Position numbers and translations under genes: made by a program. From Shewanella oncorhynchi (GTDB lineage: Bacteria; Pseudomonadota; Gammaproteobacteria; Enterobacterales; Shewanellaceae): 64,000 nucleotides of DNA. Shown here one piece after another: positions 8,243 to 16,022 of this stretch. How positions within the stretch are numbered: the stretch's first letter is position 1; each line of letters opens with the position of its first letter. Under the pieces are notes generated by a model. The model saw only the letters and a list, made by a program, of their open reading frames with translations. It had not been told where the DNA came from and made no database searches. The stretch covers positions 65,440 through 129,439 of the forward strand of contig NZ_JABAEB010000006.1 of assembly GCF_012584455.1 (NCBI RefSeq), written 5' to 3'.

Positions 8243-8690
8243 GAACATCTTAAACGCGGTTAGCATTCCAGAAAACCAGTTGGATTTATTGTCCACCAGC
8301 GCCGCCGAGCTGGAACAAGCCCTCGAAACCTTAGCCACGCTTAAGCCCGATGAACGTGAGGACTTCATTCGCCGCTGGCCCTCAACCTTGCAAAGCTTGT
8401 GCGATGTGATGCGCCAAACCCTAAAGCAATACGATATTGATAACGCGGATAATGTCAGCGAAGCCTTAGCCACTAGTCTAAGCGCCTATCTCGGTGGGCG
8501 TGATATCTACATCCCCAATGGTGAGCGCCTCAAGGATGCGCTGCGGGATATCCGCATTTGGCGCGAGTTTAAGGGCAATAACCTAGAGCAGTTAAGCCGC
8601 GACTATGGACTCACCGAGCGCCGGATCAGCCAGATAGTGGCAGAGCAAAGGGCAGCATTTGTGGCGAGGAAGCAAAGGCGATTGTTTTAG
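8235..8690 (+). CDS. mor: Mor-family middle/late transcription activator
   Basis: A 151-aa activator. The Mor/C domain covers residues about 70-148: an ALATSLSAYLGGRDIYIPNGERL strand region followed by RIWREFKGNNLEQLSRDYGLTERRISQIV, the classic HTH of Mor. In Mu, Mor turns on C, and C activates the late promoters. Only one Mor/C gene is visible here, so this protein may activate the late promoters itself. The start at 8235 has GAGGGG 7 bp upstream; an ATG at 8229 is too close to that site. It ends the early operon just before cargo block 1. Confidence 0.9.
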   Translation: MSKNILNAVSIPENQLDLLSTSAAELEQALETLATLKPDEREDFIRRWPSTLQSLCDVMRQTLKQYDIDNADNVSEALATSLSAYLGGRDIYIPNGERLKDALRDIRIWREFKGNNLEQLSRDYGLTERRISQIVAEQRAAFVARKQRRLF

Positions 8691-8745
8691 TTAAGAAGTG
8701 TGGCTTACTGCAAGGTCATTTGGCATAAAGAGATTTAGAGTATTT

Positions 8746-8762
8746 AACAATTCACAATTGTT
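8746..8762. promoter_or_regulatory. 17-bp palindrome before cargo block 1
   Basis: AACAATT and AATTGTT are separated by CAC, giving a perfect dyad 40 bp upstream of the first cargo gene. It has the same arm-3 bp-arm layout as two of the operators at 1792-1852 but a different sequence. TATTAT follows at 8765, so it could be the operator of the cargo promoter. Confidence 0.4.
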
Positions 8763-8800
8763 GTTATTATGTAATAAGTTAAATTTTCTCAGGAAATTAT

Positions 8801-9490
8801 ATGTCAATACATGTAACTGATTGCCCGCGCTGCAAGGCACAAAAAACCACATTCGATGTACTTGCTTTTGCACCAGTAAGAGAGATTGATAGCTATCAGG
8901 ACACATTTTATCTTGAAGTGCCCATGCAATGTAGAAATTGTAAGCAAGTATCAGTGATTAGTGCAAATGTAACTGGCAGAGCAACATTTCGTGATTTAAA
9001 TGATTTAAATGAACATAAACATTTACTTTACGAATTTTTAGACGTCCTCGTTTTTGTAACTCTTGCTGATGTTAAAGCATCCGCACCTCCAGAGCATTTA
9101 CCACAAAACATACACAATGCTTTTGTGGAGGGAGCAAAGTGTTACGCTGCAGGTTGTTATAATGCTGCTGGCGCTATGTTCAGATTAAGCCTAGACCTCG
9201 CTTCAAAGTCCCAATTACCGAAAGACGACACTCTTACAAATCACCGACAAAAGACTAATCTTGCTGATAGGTTGGAGTGGCTTTTTGAAAATAATCATTG
9301 GCCAGTTGCCTTGAAGGAAATGGTTACTTGTATTCGACAAGACGGCAATGACGGTGCGCACGATGGTGAGCTAGGAGAGGCAGAAGCCTTCGATATTATG
9401 GACTTTAGCTTTATGGTTCTGGAGAAAATTTATGCTGAACCAGAGCGTATCAGAATCAGCCAAGAACGCAGAGCGATTAGAAAGCAATAA
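8801..9490 (+). CDS. zinc-ribbon DUF4145 domain protein (cargo gene)
   Basis: A 229-aa protein with two CxxC pairs (Cys8/Cys11 and Cys44/Cys47) forming an N-terminal zinc ribbon. A C-terminal DUF4145 domain follows, with GAKCYAAGCYNAAGAMFRLSLDLA and the signature IRQDGNDGAH near residue 180-190. DUF4145 domains are HEPN-like helical modules often found beside or fused to restriction and other defence enzymes. The gene is AT-rich compared with its phage neighbours and is the first of a block unrelated to phage growth. I infer a moron/lysogenic-conversion role; the exact activity is unknown. Confidence 0.82.
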   Translation: MSIHVTDCPRCKAQKTTFDVLAFAPVREIDSYQDTFYLEVPMQCRNCKQVSVISANVTGRATFRDLNDLNEHKHLLYEFLDVLVFVTLADVKASAPPEHLPQNIHNAFVEGAKCYAAGCYNAAGAMFRLSLDLASKSQLPKDDTLTNHRQKTNLADRLEWLFENNHWPVALKEMVTCIRQDGNDGAHDGELGEAEAFDIMDFSFMVLEKIYAEPERIRISQERRAIRKQ

Positions 9491-9516
9491 TTGGCTTAAA
9501 AGTTAAGGATAGATAA

Positions 9517-9966
9517 ATGAAATGGATTTTATTTTCTGCTATGTGCTTTGCATTTAGTGTCGAGGCCGAAATCTACAAATGTATGGTAAATGGGGTGGAG
9601 ACCTATAGCCAAGTCTCCTGTGCAGAAGATGCCATACCAATCTCAGTAACTCCTCCACCGAAAATGTCTTCTGTTGTCGATACAGCTAACGAATCAATCC
9701 TTGTAGAGCAGTGTGTGGCTTACTTGAAACGCTTTGGTGATTTTAAAGATCCTGATTCTATCAAGGTCGAAGGGCATTTCTTTGATTGGTTGCAGGATGA
9801 TAGCGGTGCTCGCAGGGTATTACAGCTAAAGATTAACGCCAAAAACAGTTATGGTGCTTACTCTGGCGGATATTATCGTCCTTGCTTTCTAAACTATAAC
9901 GCTACGAAATTAAGTGATAATCAGAAGCTAATTTTCACTAATACTAATGGTGTATTGAATGAGTGA
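9517..9966 (+). CDS. secreted DUF4124-like protein (cargo gene)
   Basis: This 149-aa protein has a short signal peptide (MKWILFSAMCFAFSVEA, cleavage after Ala17) and then a DUF4124-like start (EIYKCMVNGVETYSQVSC). The remainder contains KFGDFKDPDSIKVEG-like and YSGGYYRPCFLNYNA segments. It should be periplasmic or surface-exposed in the lysogen. It overlaps the next gene by 8 bp. Such exported cargo proteins often alter phage receptors or envelope properties, but nothing in the sequence proves this. Confidence 0.7.
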   Translation: MKWILFSAMCFAFSVEAEIYKCMVNGVETYSQVSCAEDAIPISVTPPPKMSSVVDTANESILVEQCVAYLKRFGDFKDPDSIKVEGHFFDWLQDDSGARRVLQLKINAKNSYGAYSGGYYRPCFLNYNATKLSDNQKLIFTNTNGVLNE

Positions 9967-10492
9967 ATTAAAAAAAGAGGTGATGCCTGAAAAGTCATCT
10001 TCTGCAAAGTTAGTTGTTGATTATGCTAAATCAGGTTGGGATGATGAGCTTAAAAGGTTTTACAGCATTGATGATAAGTTATCGAAACTATTGAGATTTA
10101 TAACTGGTGTGCTAGTAATATTTTCGACGTTCTTAACTTGGCTTTATGTGCATATAAATGAATTCAATGGATTATTTCAATACTTAATTTTAGTCTCTAG
10201 TTTTGTGTCTTTAGTGAGCTTAATTAGTGCGATGTTACAAGCGTATAACGGTACCCAGCTGATGGTCTTTGTAAGACCACGTATGAGTTCTGCAGTAATT
10301 GGACTACTAGATTTAGACCAAGAAGAGTCTGCAAAGTTGATTGCAGAAACTTATCTGGAAGCAATTAGTAAGCACAGGGATCAAATGAAGGCTAAGGAAA
10401 AGTGCTTTGATATTTCATATAAAGATGTGATTTTGGCTTTATCTATGTTCGTAACTAGTCTGTTTTTATTGATAATAATAAAAGGAATCTAA
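9959..10492 (+). CDS. three-TM membrane protein (cargo gene)
   Basis: A 177-aa protein with a charged amphipathic N-terminus (ELKRFYSIDDKLSKLLRF). Transmembrane segments are predicted at about residues 45-64, 72-93 and 155-175, with a soluble helical stretch between the second and third. The pattern of an ID-K-LL motif leading into the first membrane helix recalls small membrane effectors of bacterial anti-phage systems, such as SLATT-like or Pycsar-type TM effectors; that is a topology resemblance only. Translationally coupled to the upstream secreted protein gene. Confidence 0.7.
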   Translation: MSELKKEVMPEKSSSAKLVVDYAKSGWDDELKRFYSIDDKLSKLLRFITGVLVIFSTFLTWLYVHINEFNGLFQYLILVSSFVSLVSLISAMLQAYNGTQLMVFVRPRMSSAVIGLLDLDQEESAKLIAETYLEAISKHRDQMKAKEKCFDISYKDVILALSMFVTSLFLLIIIKGI

Positions 10493-10497
10493 TAACA

Positions 10498-10665
10498 ATG
10501 TCTGAGAAAAATCAAGAACAAAAAATACCAGTAAAGCCCGGCAGTGGAAGCGATCAAAAACGTAGTGATGGTGGGTTAGGGGTTGATAACGTTAGAAATC
10601 AAAAAGAGATTGGAAACGGCAAGATATCCATTCCTCATACGCCAAGTGATAGGAAAAGCCGTTAG
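10498..10665 (+). CDS. short hydrophilic protein (cargo gene)
   Basis: A 55-aa frame starting with ATG 5 bp after the membrane protein gene. The product is very hydrophilic and rich in Lys, Gly, Ser and Asp (VKPGSGSDQKRSDGGLGVD), probably disordered. It fits without overlap between two cargo genes in the same direction, which supports it being real. Function is unknown; a small partner or antitoxin of the flanking proteins is possible. Confidence 0.5.
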   Translation: MSEKNQEQKIPVKPGSGSDQKRSDGGLGVDNVRNQKEIGNGKISIPHTPSDRKSR

Positions 10666-10680
10666 CTACCGGGAGGTATT

Positions 10681-11097
10681 ATGGCCAGTTTAGAATTCAA
10701 AATTACTTTGAAATATTATGTTCAAATTATTAATTTTTATAAACAATTTATTGAAGGGCTAAGAACTGAACTTCCTGAAGAGTATGGTTTGCTTGTCCAA
10801 CCTGAGAATATACATGAACCGGTTGTGTTACATATAGTTGGAACAACATGGGAGATTACAATCCGTCCTATTCAAAAGGACCAACTGTATGGTTTGATTG
10901 AATTTAAAACTATCGAGGACACTAAGGTAGTGTTTACTCTTTATATTGACCGATATGGTAATTTTGGTTCTGATGTGACTGAAGGTGGTAAGGTAGAATT
11001 GTTCACATCTGTTAGACATAACCCTGATTATCAGTTTTATGTCATTAGACCATTTTTTGAATCATTTTTTTCATATCATGGTATTGCTATAACATAA
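10681..11097 (+). CDS. hypothetical protein (cargo gene)
   Basis: A 138-aa protein behind a good Shine-Dalgarno (GGGAGG at 10670-10675). It is predicted alpha/beta, with an N-terminal helical stretch (YYVQIINFYKQFIEGLRTEL) and several strands ending FYVIRPFFESFFSYHGIAIT. There is no signal peptide or membrane helix. The family is not recognised. It is the last gene of cargo block 1, ending 10 bp before the conserved repeat at 11107. Confidence 0.65.
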   Translation: MASLEFKITLKYYVQIINFYKQFIEGLRTELPEEYGLLVQPENIHEPVVLHIVGTTWEITIRPIQKDQLYGLIEFKTIEDTKVVFTLYIDRYGNFGSDVTEGGKVELFTSVRHNPDYQFYVIRPFFESFFSYHGIAIT

Positions 11098-11106
11098 CAG
11101 ATTAAT

Positions 11107-11128
11107 CCCGAAACCTTTCCAATCCGCT
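11107..11128 (+). repeat. late-module repeat, copy 1 (before lysis genes)
   Basis: A 22-bp sequence containing CTTTCCAATCCGCT. It recurs at 23385-23406 with one C/T difference, and a degenerate copy lies at 20612. It sits between the end of cargo block 1 and the hairpin before the lysis module, where Mu has its late lysis promoter. Confidence 0.75.
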
Positions 11129-11139
11129 GAAAATCCCTA

Positions 11140-11180
11140 AACCGAGACAATGAACCTATGTTCACTGTCTCGGTTTTTTT
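11140..11180 (+). terminator. strong intrinsic terminator touching the next start codon
   Basis: Arms 11140-11155 and 11160-11175 pair over 16 bp with one mismatch around a CTAT loop, followed by seven T. The ATG of the next gene begins at 11181, immediately after the T-run, leaving no room for a normal Shine-Dalgarno. Confidence 0.85.
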
Positions 11181-11516
11181 ATGGCTTTTGTCACCCACAA
11201 CTCTCGTAAATGCAAGGTTCGCAGCGGCGTTAACAGTATGCCGATTGCGAATGCTCGCCCCTCTGGCTTTCACATCAGTCGGATACAAAGCCGAGTCTAT
11301 CGCCAGTGCGCTAAGGACGGTTTTAATGCCCGCATCCGTGCAGAGTTAGCGGCTGACCTCACTGGCGATGTGCCCGCCACCGTACCCTTGTATAGCCACA
11401 GTCTCACCCGCCAAAGCTACTTGGATCAAGGCTGGCAAGCCGTCACCCATCTGGACATTTTAAAAGCGCGTAAACGAGCTAAAGCACAAGCTATGGCGGT
11501 GCCTAATGAACAGTAA
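11181..11516 (+). CDS. lysis-module-leading phage protein, unknown function
   Basis: This 111-aa basic protein (MAFVTHNSRKCKVRSGVNSMPIANARPSG; C-terminus AVTHLDILKARKRAKAQAMAV) is the first gene after the terminator hairpin. It overlaps the endolysin gene by 11 bp. It has no membrane helix, so it is not an obvious holin. The ATG directly follows the terminator T-run; a later start (for example ATG at 11238) cannot be excluded and would restore a longer untranslated leader. Family not recognised. Confidence 0.6.
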   Translation: MAFVTHNSRKCKVRSGVNSMPIANARPSGFHISRIQSRVYRQCAKDGFNARIRAELAADLTGDVPATVPLYSHSLTRQSYLDQGWQAVTHLDILKARKRAKAQAMAVPNEQ

Positions 11517-12075
11517 ACTCAGGGCCATTTTAGTTGCCGCAGGCTTAAGTTCGGCGGCCATCACGGGCGCACAGCTTACCGATAAATGGGAAGGCAATAG
11601 CCTGAGCGTCTATGTCGATGCGGTGGGCGTGCTGACCGCCTGCCGTGGCCATACGAGCAAAGACTTAAAGCTTGATCAAACCTTTACCGAGCAGCAATGC
11701 ATGGAGATCTTTGCCAAGGATATCGCCAAGGAAGATAAGCAACTGCTCAGCCTCACCGCGCCCGTAACGCTCACCCACAGCGAGCACGCCGCCTATTTAT
11801 CGTTTTTGCACTGGGCGGGATACGGCAACTTTGCCAGCTCAACCTTGCGTAAAAAGCTGTTAGCTGGCGACAGAGTGGGCGCGTGCAAAGAGCTAACCCA
11901 AGCCTGTTCAACCAATAAGCAAACGGGTGAGCGCGTCTGTAATGGCTGGACGTATGGCACCGACCTATTCGGTAACAAGGTGCGCCTAAATGGCCTCATC
12001 AAGCGCCGTGCCGAAGAGCAAACCATTTGCCTAAGCGAACTGGGCCTCTCGCAATCAAAGGGGAGCATGCAATGA
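11506..12075 (+). CDS. endolysin, GH24 lysozyme with SAR-like N-terminus
   Basis: A 189-aa muramidase that cleaves peptidoglycan at lysis. The catalytic triad has the R21/RrrD spacing: Glu29 (KWEGNSLSVYVD), Asp38 and Thr44 (GVLTACRGHT). A hydrophobic N-terminal stretch (residues 5-24, LRAILVAAGLSSAAITGAQL) rich in Ala/Gly/Ser fits a signal-arrest-release segment, so export could be Sec-dependent and a classical holin is not needed. It overlaps the inner spanin by 4 bp (ATGA). Confidence 0.93.
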   Translation: MNSKLRAILVAAGLSSAAITGAQLTDKWEGNSLSVYVDAVGVLTACRGHTSKDLKLDQTFTEQQCMEIFAKDIAKEDKQLLSLTAPVTLTHSEHAAYLSFLHWAGYGNFASSTLRKKLLAGDRVGACKELTQACSTNKQTGERVCNGWTYGTDLFGNKVRLNGLIKRRAEEQTICLSELGLSQSKGSMQ

Positions 12076-12617
12076 ATCCCTCACAAATCATTAGCACTGT
12101 GCAGTGGTTATTTCTGTCACTGGCATTAGTCACCATTGGGCTGATGTACCACCAACAGCAGAATACTAAGAGCCAGCTCACCCAAGCGTTAACTGACAAT
12201 GCTGCCCTAAAACAGAGTGCCGACACGCTAGCGGTATGGCTGCAAGACGCCAACCTTGAACGCTTTGCCCTAAAAGACGAAGGCGAAACCCTCGCCCTGC
12301 AGGTGCAAACCGTCGAACAGCAAAAGGCCGCGTTAGCTACCCGTAATCAAGACCTTAACCACCAACTGAACCAGCTACTTGAGGACGCCCAGGATGAACA
12401 AACGCAAGCATGGCGTGTGGCTAGCGTGCCTAACGATGTTGTGCGCGTGTACGACAACGCCGCCCGCTGTGCGTTACGTGCCCACTTACAAGACCCAATA
12501 TGTGTTGCCGCCCGAAGCACTGATGCGCGAGTGCAACGTCACTCAGGTACCGCCACAGGTATTGCAGTGCCTGCAAACCCAACAGGTGGTGTGCCTTCGC
12601 AACCCTCCGCTCAGTAA
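12072..12617 (+). CDS. inner-membrane spanin (Rz-like)
   Basis: This 181-aa protein has one N-terminal membrane helix (residues about 9-28) followed by a long coiled coil rich in Gln (residues 30-125). That is the i-spanin layout: inner-membrane anchor and periplasmic rod that fuses the membranes with its outer partner. The start is ATG 12072, overlapping the endolysin stop; an upstream in-frame start would lie deep inside the endolysin. The outer spanin gene begins inside it in another frame. Confidence 0.85.
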   Translation: MNPSQIISTVQWLFLSLALVTIGLMYHQQQNTKSQLTQALTDNAALKQSADTLAVWLQDANLERFALKDEGETLALQVQTVEQQKAALATRNQDLNHQLNQLLEDAQDEQTQAWRVASVPNDVVRVYDNAARCALRAHLQDPICVAARSTDARVQRHSGTATGIAVPANPTGGVPSQPSAQ

Positions 12618-12732
12618 TCAAGAGTTAGCGGGGCTAATGCTCTCGCTACTCACTGACCTTGGGCAATGCAACCTCGACTGGCAAGCCCTGCACGATTGGC
12701 GGCAACGCCATCAAACAGACCAAACAAAATAA
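12394..12732 (+). CDS. outer-membrane lipoprotein spanin (Rz1-like), nested in the Rz-like gene
   Basis: A 112-aa lipoprotein: MNKRKHGVWLACLTMLCAC gives a signal peptide with lipid-modified Cys19, followed by a Pro-rich segment (TTTPPAVRYVP). More than half of the gene overlaps the inner spanin in the +1 frame, as in lambda Rz/Rz1. An alternative TTG start at 12379 is less likely. The C-terminal half extends past the Rz-like gene and contains several Cys, longer than typical Rz1 proteins. Confidence 0.82.
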   Translation: MNKRKHGVWLACLTMLCACTTTPPAVRYVPTYKTQYVLPPEALMRECNVTQVPPQVLQCLQTQQVVCLRNPPLSNQELAGLMLSLLTDLGQCNLDWQALHDWRQRHQTDQTK

Positions 12733-12740
12733 GGAACCCC

Positions 12741-12965
12741 ATGGACGAAACCGATTGGGCTAGCAATATGGAAACCCGCGAGCGAGCTGCCTGCGTTGAT
12801 GCAGTAAGGGATGCCGCCAGGCACAAACAACACCGCCAAGGCAATGGTATTTGTATTGATTGCTTAGAGCCAAATGAGCCACAGCGGCTTAACGAATTGC
12901 GCTGTATCAGTTGCCAAGAAGATGAAGATAAGCGCCAGAAGATGCGCTATGGGAAGCGTTTATGA
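12741..12965 (+). CDS. TraR/DksA-type zinc finger protein
   Basis: A 74-aa protein with a C4 zinc finger CIDC...CISC (residues about 40-60), preceded by an acidic helical segment (ETRERAACVDAVRDAARHKQ). Small TraR/DksA-like proteins bind in the RNA polymerase secondary channel and occur at this place in many Mu-like phages (C4-type zinc finger genes). The ATG at 12741 is preceded by AAGGAA. It overlaps the next gene by 4 bp. Confidence 0.82.
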   Translation: MDETDWASNMETRERAACVDAVRDAARHKQHRQGNGICIDCLEPNEPQRLNELRCISCQEDEDKRQKMRYGKRL

Positions 12966-13300
12966 TCGAATCGCTATTTGAATATTTCGGTAAGTATTGG
13001 GGCTTTATTGGCAGCGTCATTAGCGTTTTCTGTGCACTGCTGATGGCGTGGTTTAGCACGCGATTTACCCCACGGATTGAGCATGAAAAAGTGATCCAAA
13101 AGGTGGCTGAAATCGACAAGCGCCTTAGCGAAACTGAAATGCAATTGGAGTACATGCCGACCCGCGACGAACTCCATGCGCTCGATAAAACCCTCACTGG
13201 ATTAGGTGAGCGCTTTGGCGCAATGGAACAAGGCATTAGGCGCTTAGAAACCAAGACCGACATGCTTCTCGAAAACGAACTGAAAGGAGGCCACCAATAA
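12962..13300 (+). CDS. DUF2730 family protein (Mu gp25-like)
   Basis: This 112-aa protein has one N-terminal membrane helix (residues 12-32, WGFIGSVISVFCALLMAWF) and then a coiled coil (EKVIQKVAEIDKRLSETEMQLEYM onwards). This is the pattern of DUF2730 proteins, Mu gp25 homologues of unknown function located just before the DNA packaging genes. Linked to neighbours by start/stop overlaps of one to four bases. Confidence 0.82.
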   Translation: MIESLFEYFGKYWGFIGSVISVFCALLMAWFSTRFTPRIEHEKVIQKVAEIDKRLSETEMQLEYMPTRDELHALDKTLTGLGERFGAMEQGIRRLETKTDMLLENELKGGHQ

Positions 13301-13596
13301 TGGCGATGCAGCAAATTATCAATGAGCACCAACGCCTTGTGGTGCTTCGATTACTGACAGAGGCGGGAGCCTTCGCACTCAATGAGTCCATCTTACAAGA
13401 TGGCTTAAATGCCTACGGACTCGACATTAGCCGCGATGCCTTGCTGGTGCAGCTCGCTTGGCTTAACGAGCAAGGGCTGATTAAAACCGAGTTAGTGGGC
13501 AAAGTGACCACGGCAACGCTAACAGGTCGCGGCCAAGATGTGGCGACAGGCCGCGCGGTAGTACCAGGGGTTAAACGCCCAAGAGCGGGAGAATAG
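13300..13596 (+). CDS. Mu gp26-like winged-helix protein
   Basis: A 98-aa protein with a winged-helix pattern (HQRLVVLRLLTEAGAFALNESILQDGLNAYGLDISRDALLVQLAWLNEQGLIKTE), as in Mu gp26 homologues. Role in virion assembly or packaging is inferred only from its place between gp25- and gp27-like genes. The ribosome-binding site is AAAGGAGG before the ATG. Confidence 0.75.
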   Translation: MAMQQIINEHQRLVVLRLLTEAGAFALNESILQDGLNAYGLDISRDALLVQLAWLNEQGLIKTELVGKVTTATLTGRGQDVATGRAVVPGVKRPRAGE

Positions 13597-13598
13597 CC

Positions 13599-13871
13599 AT
13601 GGCCGTTAAACCGTTAACCGCTGGACAAAAAAACGTGCTTTATCACTTAGCTCTCGCTTTGGTTACCGCTGATGTAGAAAACCAAGTCATTAAACCCATG
13701 ATGAAAAAAGAAGGTAAGCGGTATATCGAAGGTGAGTTCCGCAAGATGTATTTCGCCAAAGTGCCCCAAGTTGCACAGGCCGAAAGAGCGCTGCAAAAAG
13801 CCATGGCTCAAGCGCAGAAGGACATTGCTGCTTCGATAAAGTCTTCTAAAGGAGCTGACAATGGCGAGTGA
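13599..13871 (+). CDS. small head-module protein, unknown function
   Basis: A 90-aa basic, helical protein (FRKMYFAKVPQVAQAERALQKAMAQAQKDIAASIKSS) located between the gp26- and gp27-like genes and overlapping the latter by 11 bp. No equivalent in Mu comes to mind. A DNA-binding or scaffolding helper is possible, not shown. Confidence 0.65.
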   Translation: MAVKPLTAGQKNVLYHLALALVTADVENQVIKPMMKKEGKRYIEGEFRKMYFAKVPQVAQAERALQKAMAQAQKDIAASIKSSKGADNGE

Positions 13872-14430
13872 AACCCGAGGCCGCCGCTCTAAGGTGGATT
13901 TACTGCCTGATCCTATTCGCAAGAAGCTCGATGCGGGGCTGCGTAATGGCTCGATTCAGCAGATTGATCTGCTTGATGAAATCAATGCCCTGATTAAAGC
14001 CGCAGGGCTACCAGAAGAACAGCAGCTTTCCCGCGCAGGCATTAACCGCTATGCCACCAAGATGGAGGCCGTGGGGAAAAGTTTGCGGGAAATGCGTGAG
14101 ATCACCCAAGTGTGGACGGCAGAGCTGGGTGACAAGCCCACGGGTGAAGTGACTAAACTCATTCTCGAAATGGCGCGTTCGCAGCTGTTTAAAGCCCTAT
14201 TAAACCAAGATGAAACGGGCGAAGGTGCCGACGTTGGCATGATTAAAGACGCCATGTTAGCGGTGCAGCGTTTGGAGTCTGCTGCCATGGCCAGCCATAA
14301 GCGCGAGAAAGAGATCCGCACCGCGTTCGCGGCCGAAGCGGCTAATGCCGCCGAGAAGGTCGCGAAAACCGCTGGCTTAACCAGTGATGCCGTTGCCTTG
14401 CTTAAGCGTGAAATACTGGGGATTGCCTGA
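13861..14430 (+). CDS. DUF3486 protein, Mu gp27-like (probable small terminase)
   Basis: This 189-aa protein matches DUF3486: RGRRSKVDLLPDPIRKKLDAGLRNGSIQQIDLLDEINALI with an HTH-like N-terminus, then a helical SRAGINRYATKMEAVGKSLREMREI segment. In Mu-like phages it precedes the large terminase and is the likely DNA-recognition subunit. It overlaps the terminase start by one base (TGATG). Confidence 0.88.
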   Translation: MASETRGRRSKVDLLPDPIRKKLDAGLRNGSIQQIDLLDEINALIKAAGLPEEQQLSRAGINRYATKMEAVGKSLREMREITQVWTAELGDKPTGEVTKLILEMARSQLFKALLNQDETGEGADVGMIKDAMLAVQRLESAAMASHKREKEIRTAFAAEAANAAEKVAKTAGLTSDAVALLKREILGIA

Positions 14431-16022
14431 TGAGCGGCCTCATTAAACCCGTCTTTGATCCTGTGCTTGAGGCCAGTTATCTCAGCATCTTTGATCCTAA
14501 AGAGGTGCTGCTCGGTTATCAGAAACGCTGGATAGCCGACGAGTCACCGCTGAAAATTGCCGAAAAGTCGCGCCGAACTGGACTCACTTGGGCCGAAGCT
14601 GCCGATGCTTCTTTAACTGCAGGCGCTGCCCGTGGCCAAGGCGGGACTAACCATTTTTATGTGGGCAGTAACAAGGAGATGGCGCGGGAATTTATCGACG
14701 CTGCGGCCATGTGGGCCAAAGTATTTGATAAGGCCGCAGGCGAAATCCAAGAAGAAGTGTTTGTTGATGAAGGCCAAGACGGTAAAGAGATCCTGACCTT
14801 TGCCATTTACTTTGCCTCAGGTTTTAAGGTGCAGGCGCTATCGAGTAATCCCTCGAACCTGCGCGGTATGCAAGGCAATGTGACTATAGACGAAGCGGCG
14901 TTCCACGAGCGCTTGGCCGAAGTACTAAAAGCGGCATTGGCGCTGACCATGTGGGGCGCGAAGGTACGCTTGATCTCCACTCATAATGGCATTGATAACC
15001 AGTTCAATGAGCTGATTAATGATTCCCGTGCGGGTAAAAAAGATTACTCCATTCACCGTGTCACCTTAGATGATGCCTGTAATGAGGGGCTGTATAAGCG
15101 TATTTGCCAAGTGCGCGGCATCGAATGGAGCCAAGCGGCCGAGGATGACTGGAAAGCAAAATTACTCAAAGCCACTGCCACTGAAGAGGACGCGTTAGAA
15201 GAATACTTTTGCGTGCCTAAGTCTGGCGGTGGTTCTTATCTTAACCGCGCGTTAATCGAAGCCCGCATGGCGAGCGTGACAGATAGCGGCCCCGTTATTC
15301 GCCTTAAAAAAGACGATGCTTTTGGACAATGGCCAGAGGGTTTACGGGCGGCGGAGATCCTTAAGTGGTGTGAGGATGAACTAAAGCCGGTTCTCGATAG
15401 CTTAGACCCTGCACGCCCCCATTGCTTTGGTGAAGACTTTGCCCGTAGTGGTGACTTAACTGTGATTGACGTGGGGGAAATCGCCCAAGATCTCCACATC
15501 AAAACCAAGTTACAGGTCGAGCTTAAAAACATTCCCTTTCGCCAGCAAGAGCAGATCCTGTTTTACATTGTGGACCGCTTGCCACGGCTGAGGGGCGGCG
15601 CGATGGATGCACGCGGTAACGGCCAAGCGCTAGCTGAATACGCCCAGGATAAATACGGTAGTGAAGTGATCGCCTGTGTGATGTTGTCAGAGTCCTTTTA
15701 CCGCGAACAAATGCCTCGTTTTAAAAGTCACTTTGAAGATGGGCTTATCACTATCCCAAGGGATGACGACACCAGTACTGATCTGCGGGCCTTAAGCATT
15801 AACCGCCGAGGTACGCCATGCCTTGGCGATGTACGCACAGGCCAAGAAAAAGAACGCCACGGTGATGCCGCAATCAGCCTGTTCTTGATGGTATACGCCT
15901 CCACCTTAGACGGTGCCCCCATAGAGTTCACCCCCATTCCTAGGAGTGATCACCGCAATCCGAATGCCGCAGCAAGTGCCCATGAGGATGATGATAATCA
16001 AACGCAGCGAGGTTGCTGGTAA
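14430..16022 (+). CDS. large terminase, Mu gp28-like
   Basis: A 530-aa DNA packaging motor. The ATPase domain begins with LLGYQKRWIADESPLKIAEKSRRTGLTWAEA (adenine and Walker A-like region), with a Walker B-like VTIDEAAFH near residue 153 and a motif III-like LISTHNG. The RNase H-like nuclease domain follows from about residue 300 (CFGEDFARSGDLTVIDVG, DARGNGQALAEYA). In Mu it cuts host DNA outside the right end for headful packaging. The stop overlaps the portal start. Confidence 0.93.
   Translation: MSGLIKPVFDPVLEASYLSIFDPKEVLLGYQKRWIADESPLKIAEKSRRTGLTWAEAADASLTAGAARGQGGTNHFYVGSNKEMAREFIDAAAMWAKVFDKAAGEIQEEVFVDEGQDGKEILTFAIYFASGFKVQALSSNPSNLRGMQGNVTIDEAAFHERLAEVLKAALALTMWGAKVRLISTHNGIDNQFNELINDSRAGKKDYSIHRVTLDDACNEGLYKRICQVRGIEWSQAAEDDWKAKLLKATATEEDALEEYFCVPKSGGGSYLNRALIEARMASVTDSGPVIRLKKDDAFGQWPEGLRAAEILKWCEDELKPVLDSLDPARPHCFGEDFARSGDLTVIDVGEIAQDLHIKTKLQVELKNIPFRQQEQILFYIVDRLPRLRGGAMDARGNGQALAEYAQDKYGSEVIACVMLSESFYREQMPRFKSHFEDGLITIPRDDDTSTDLRALSINRRGTPCLGDVRTGQEKERHGDAAISLFLMVYASTLDGAPIEFTPIPRSDHRNPNAAASAHEDDDNQTQRGCW

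Noticed and set aside
12027..12071. Extended N-terminus for the inner spanin
   Set aside because: It would place 15 extra residues before the membrane helix inside the endolysin; ATG 12072 overlaps the endolysin stop in the usual ATGA coupling.
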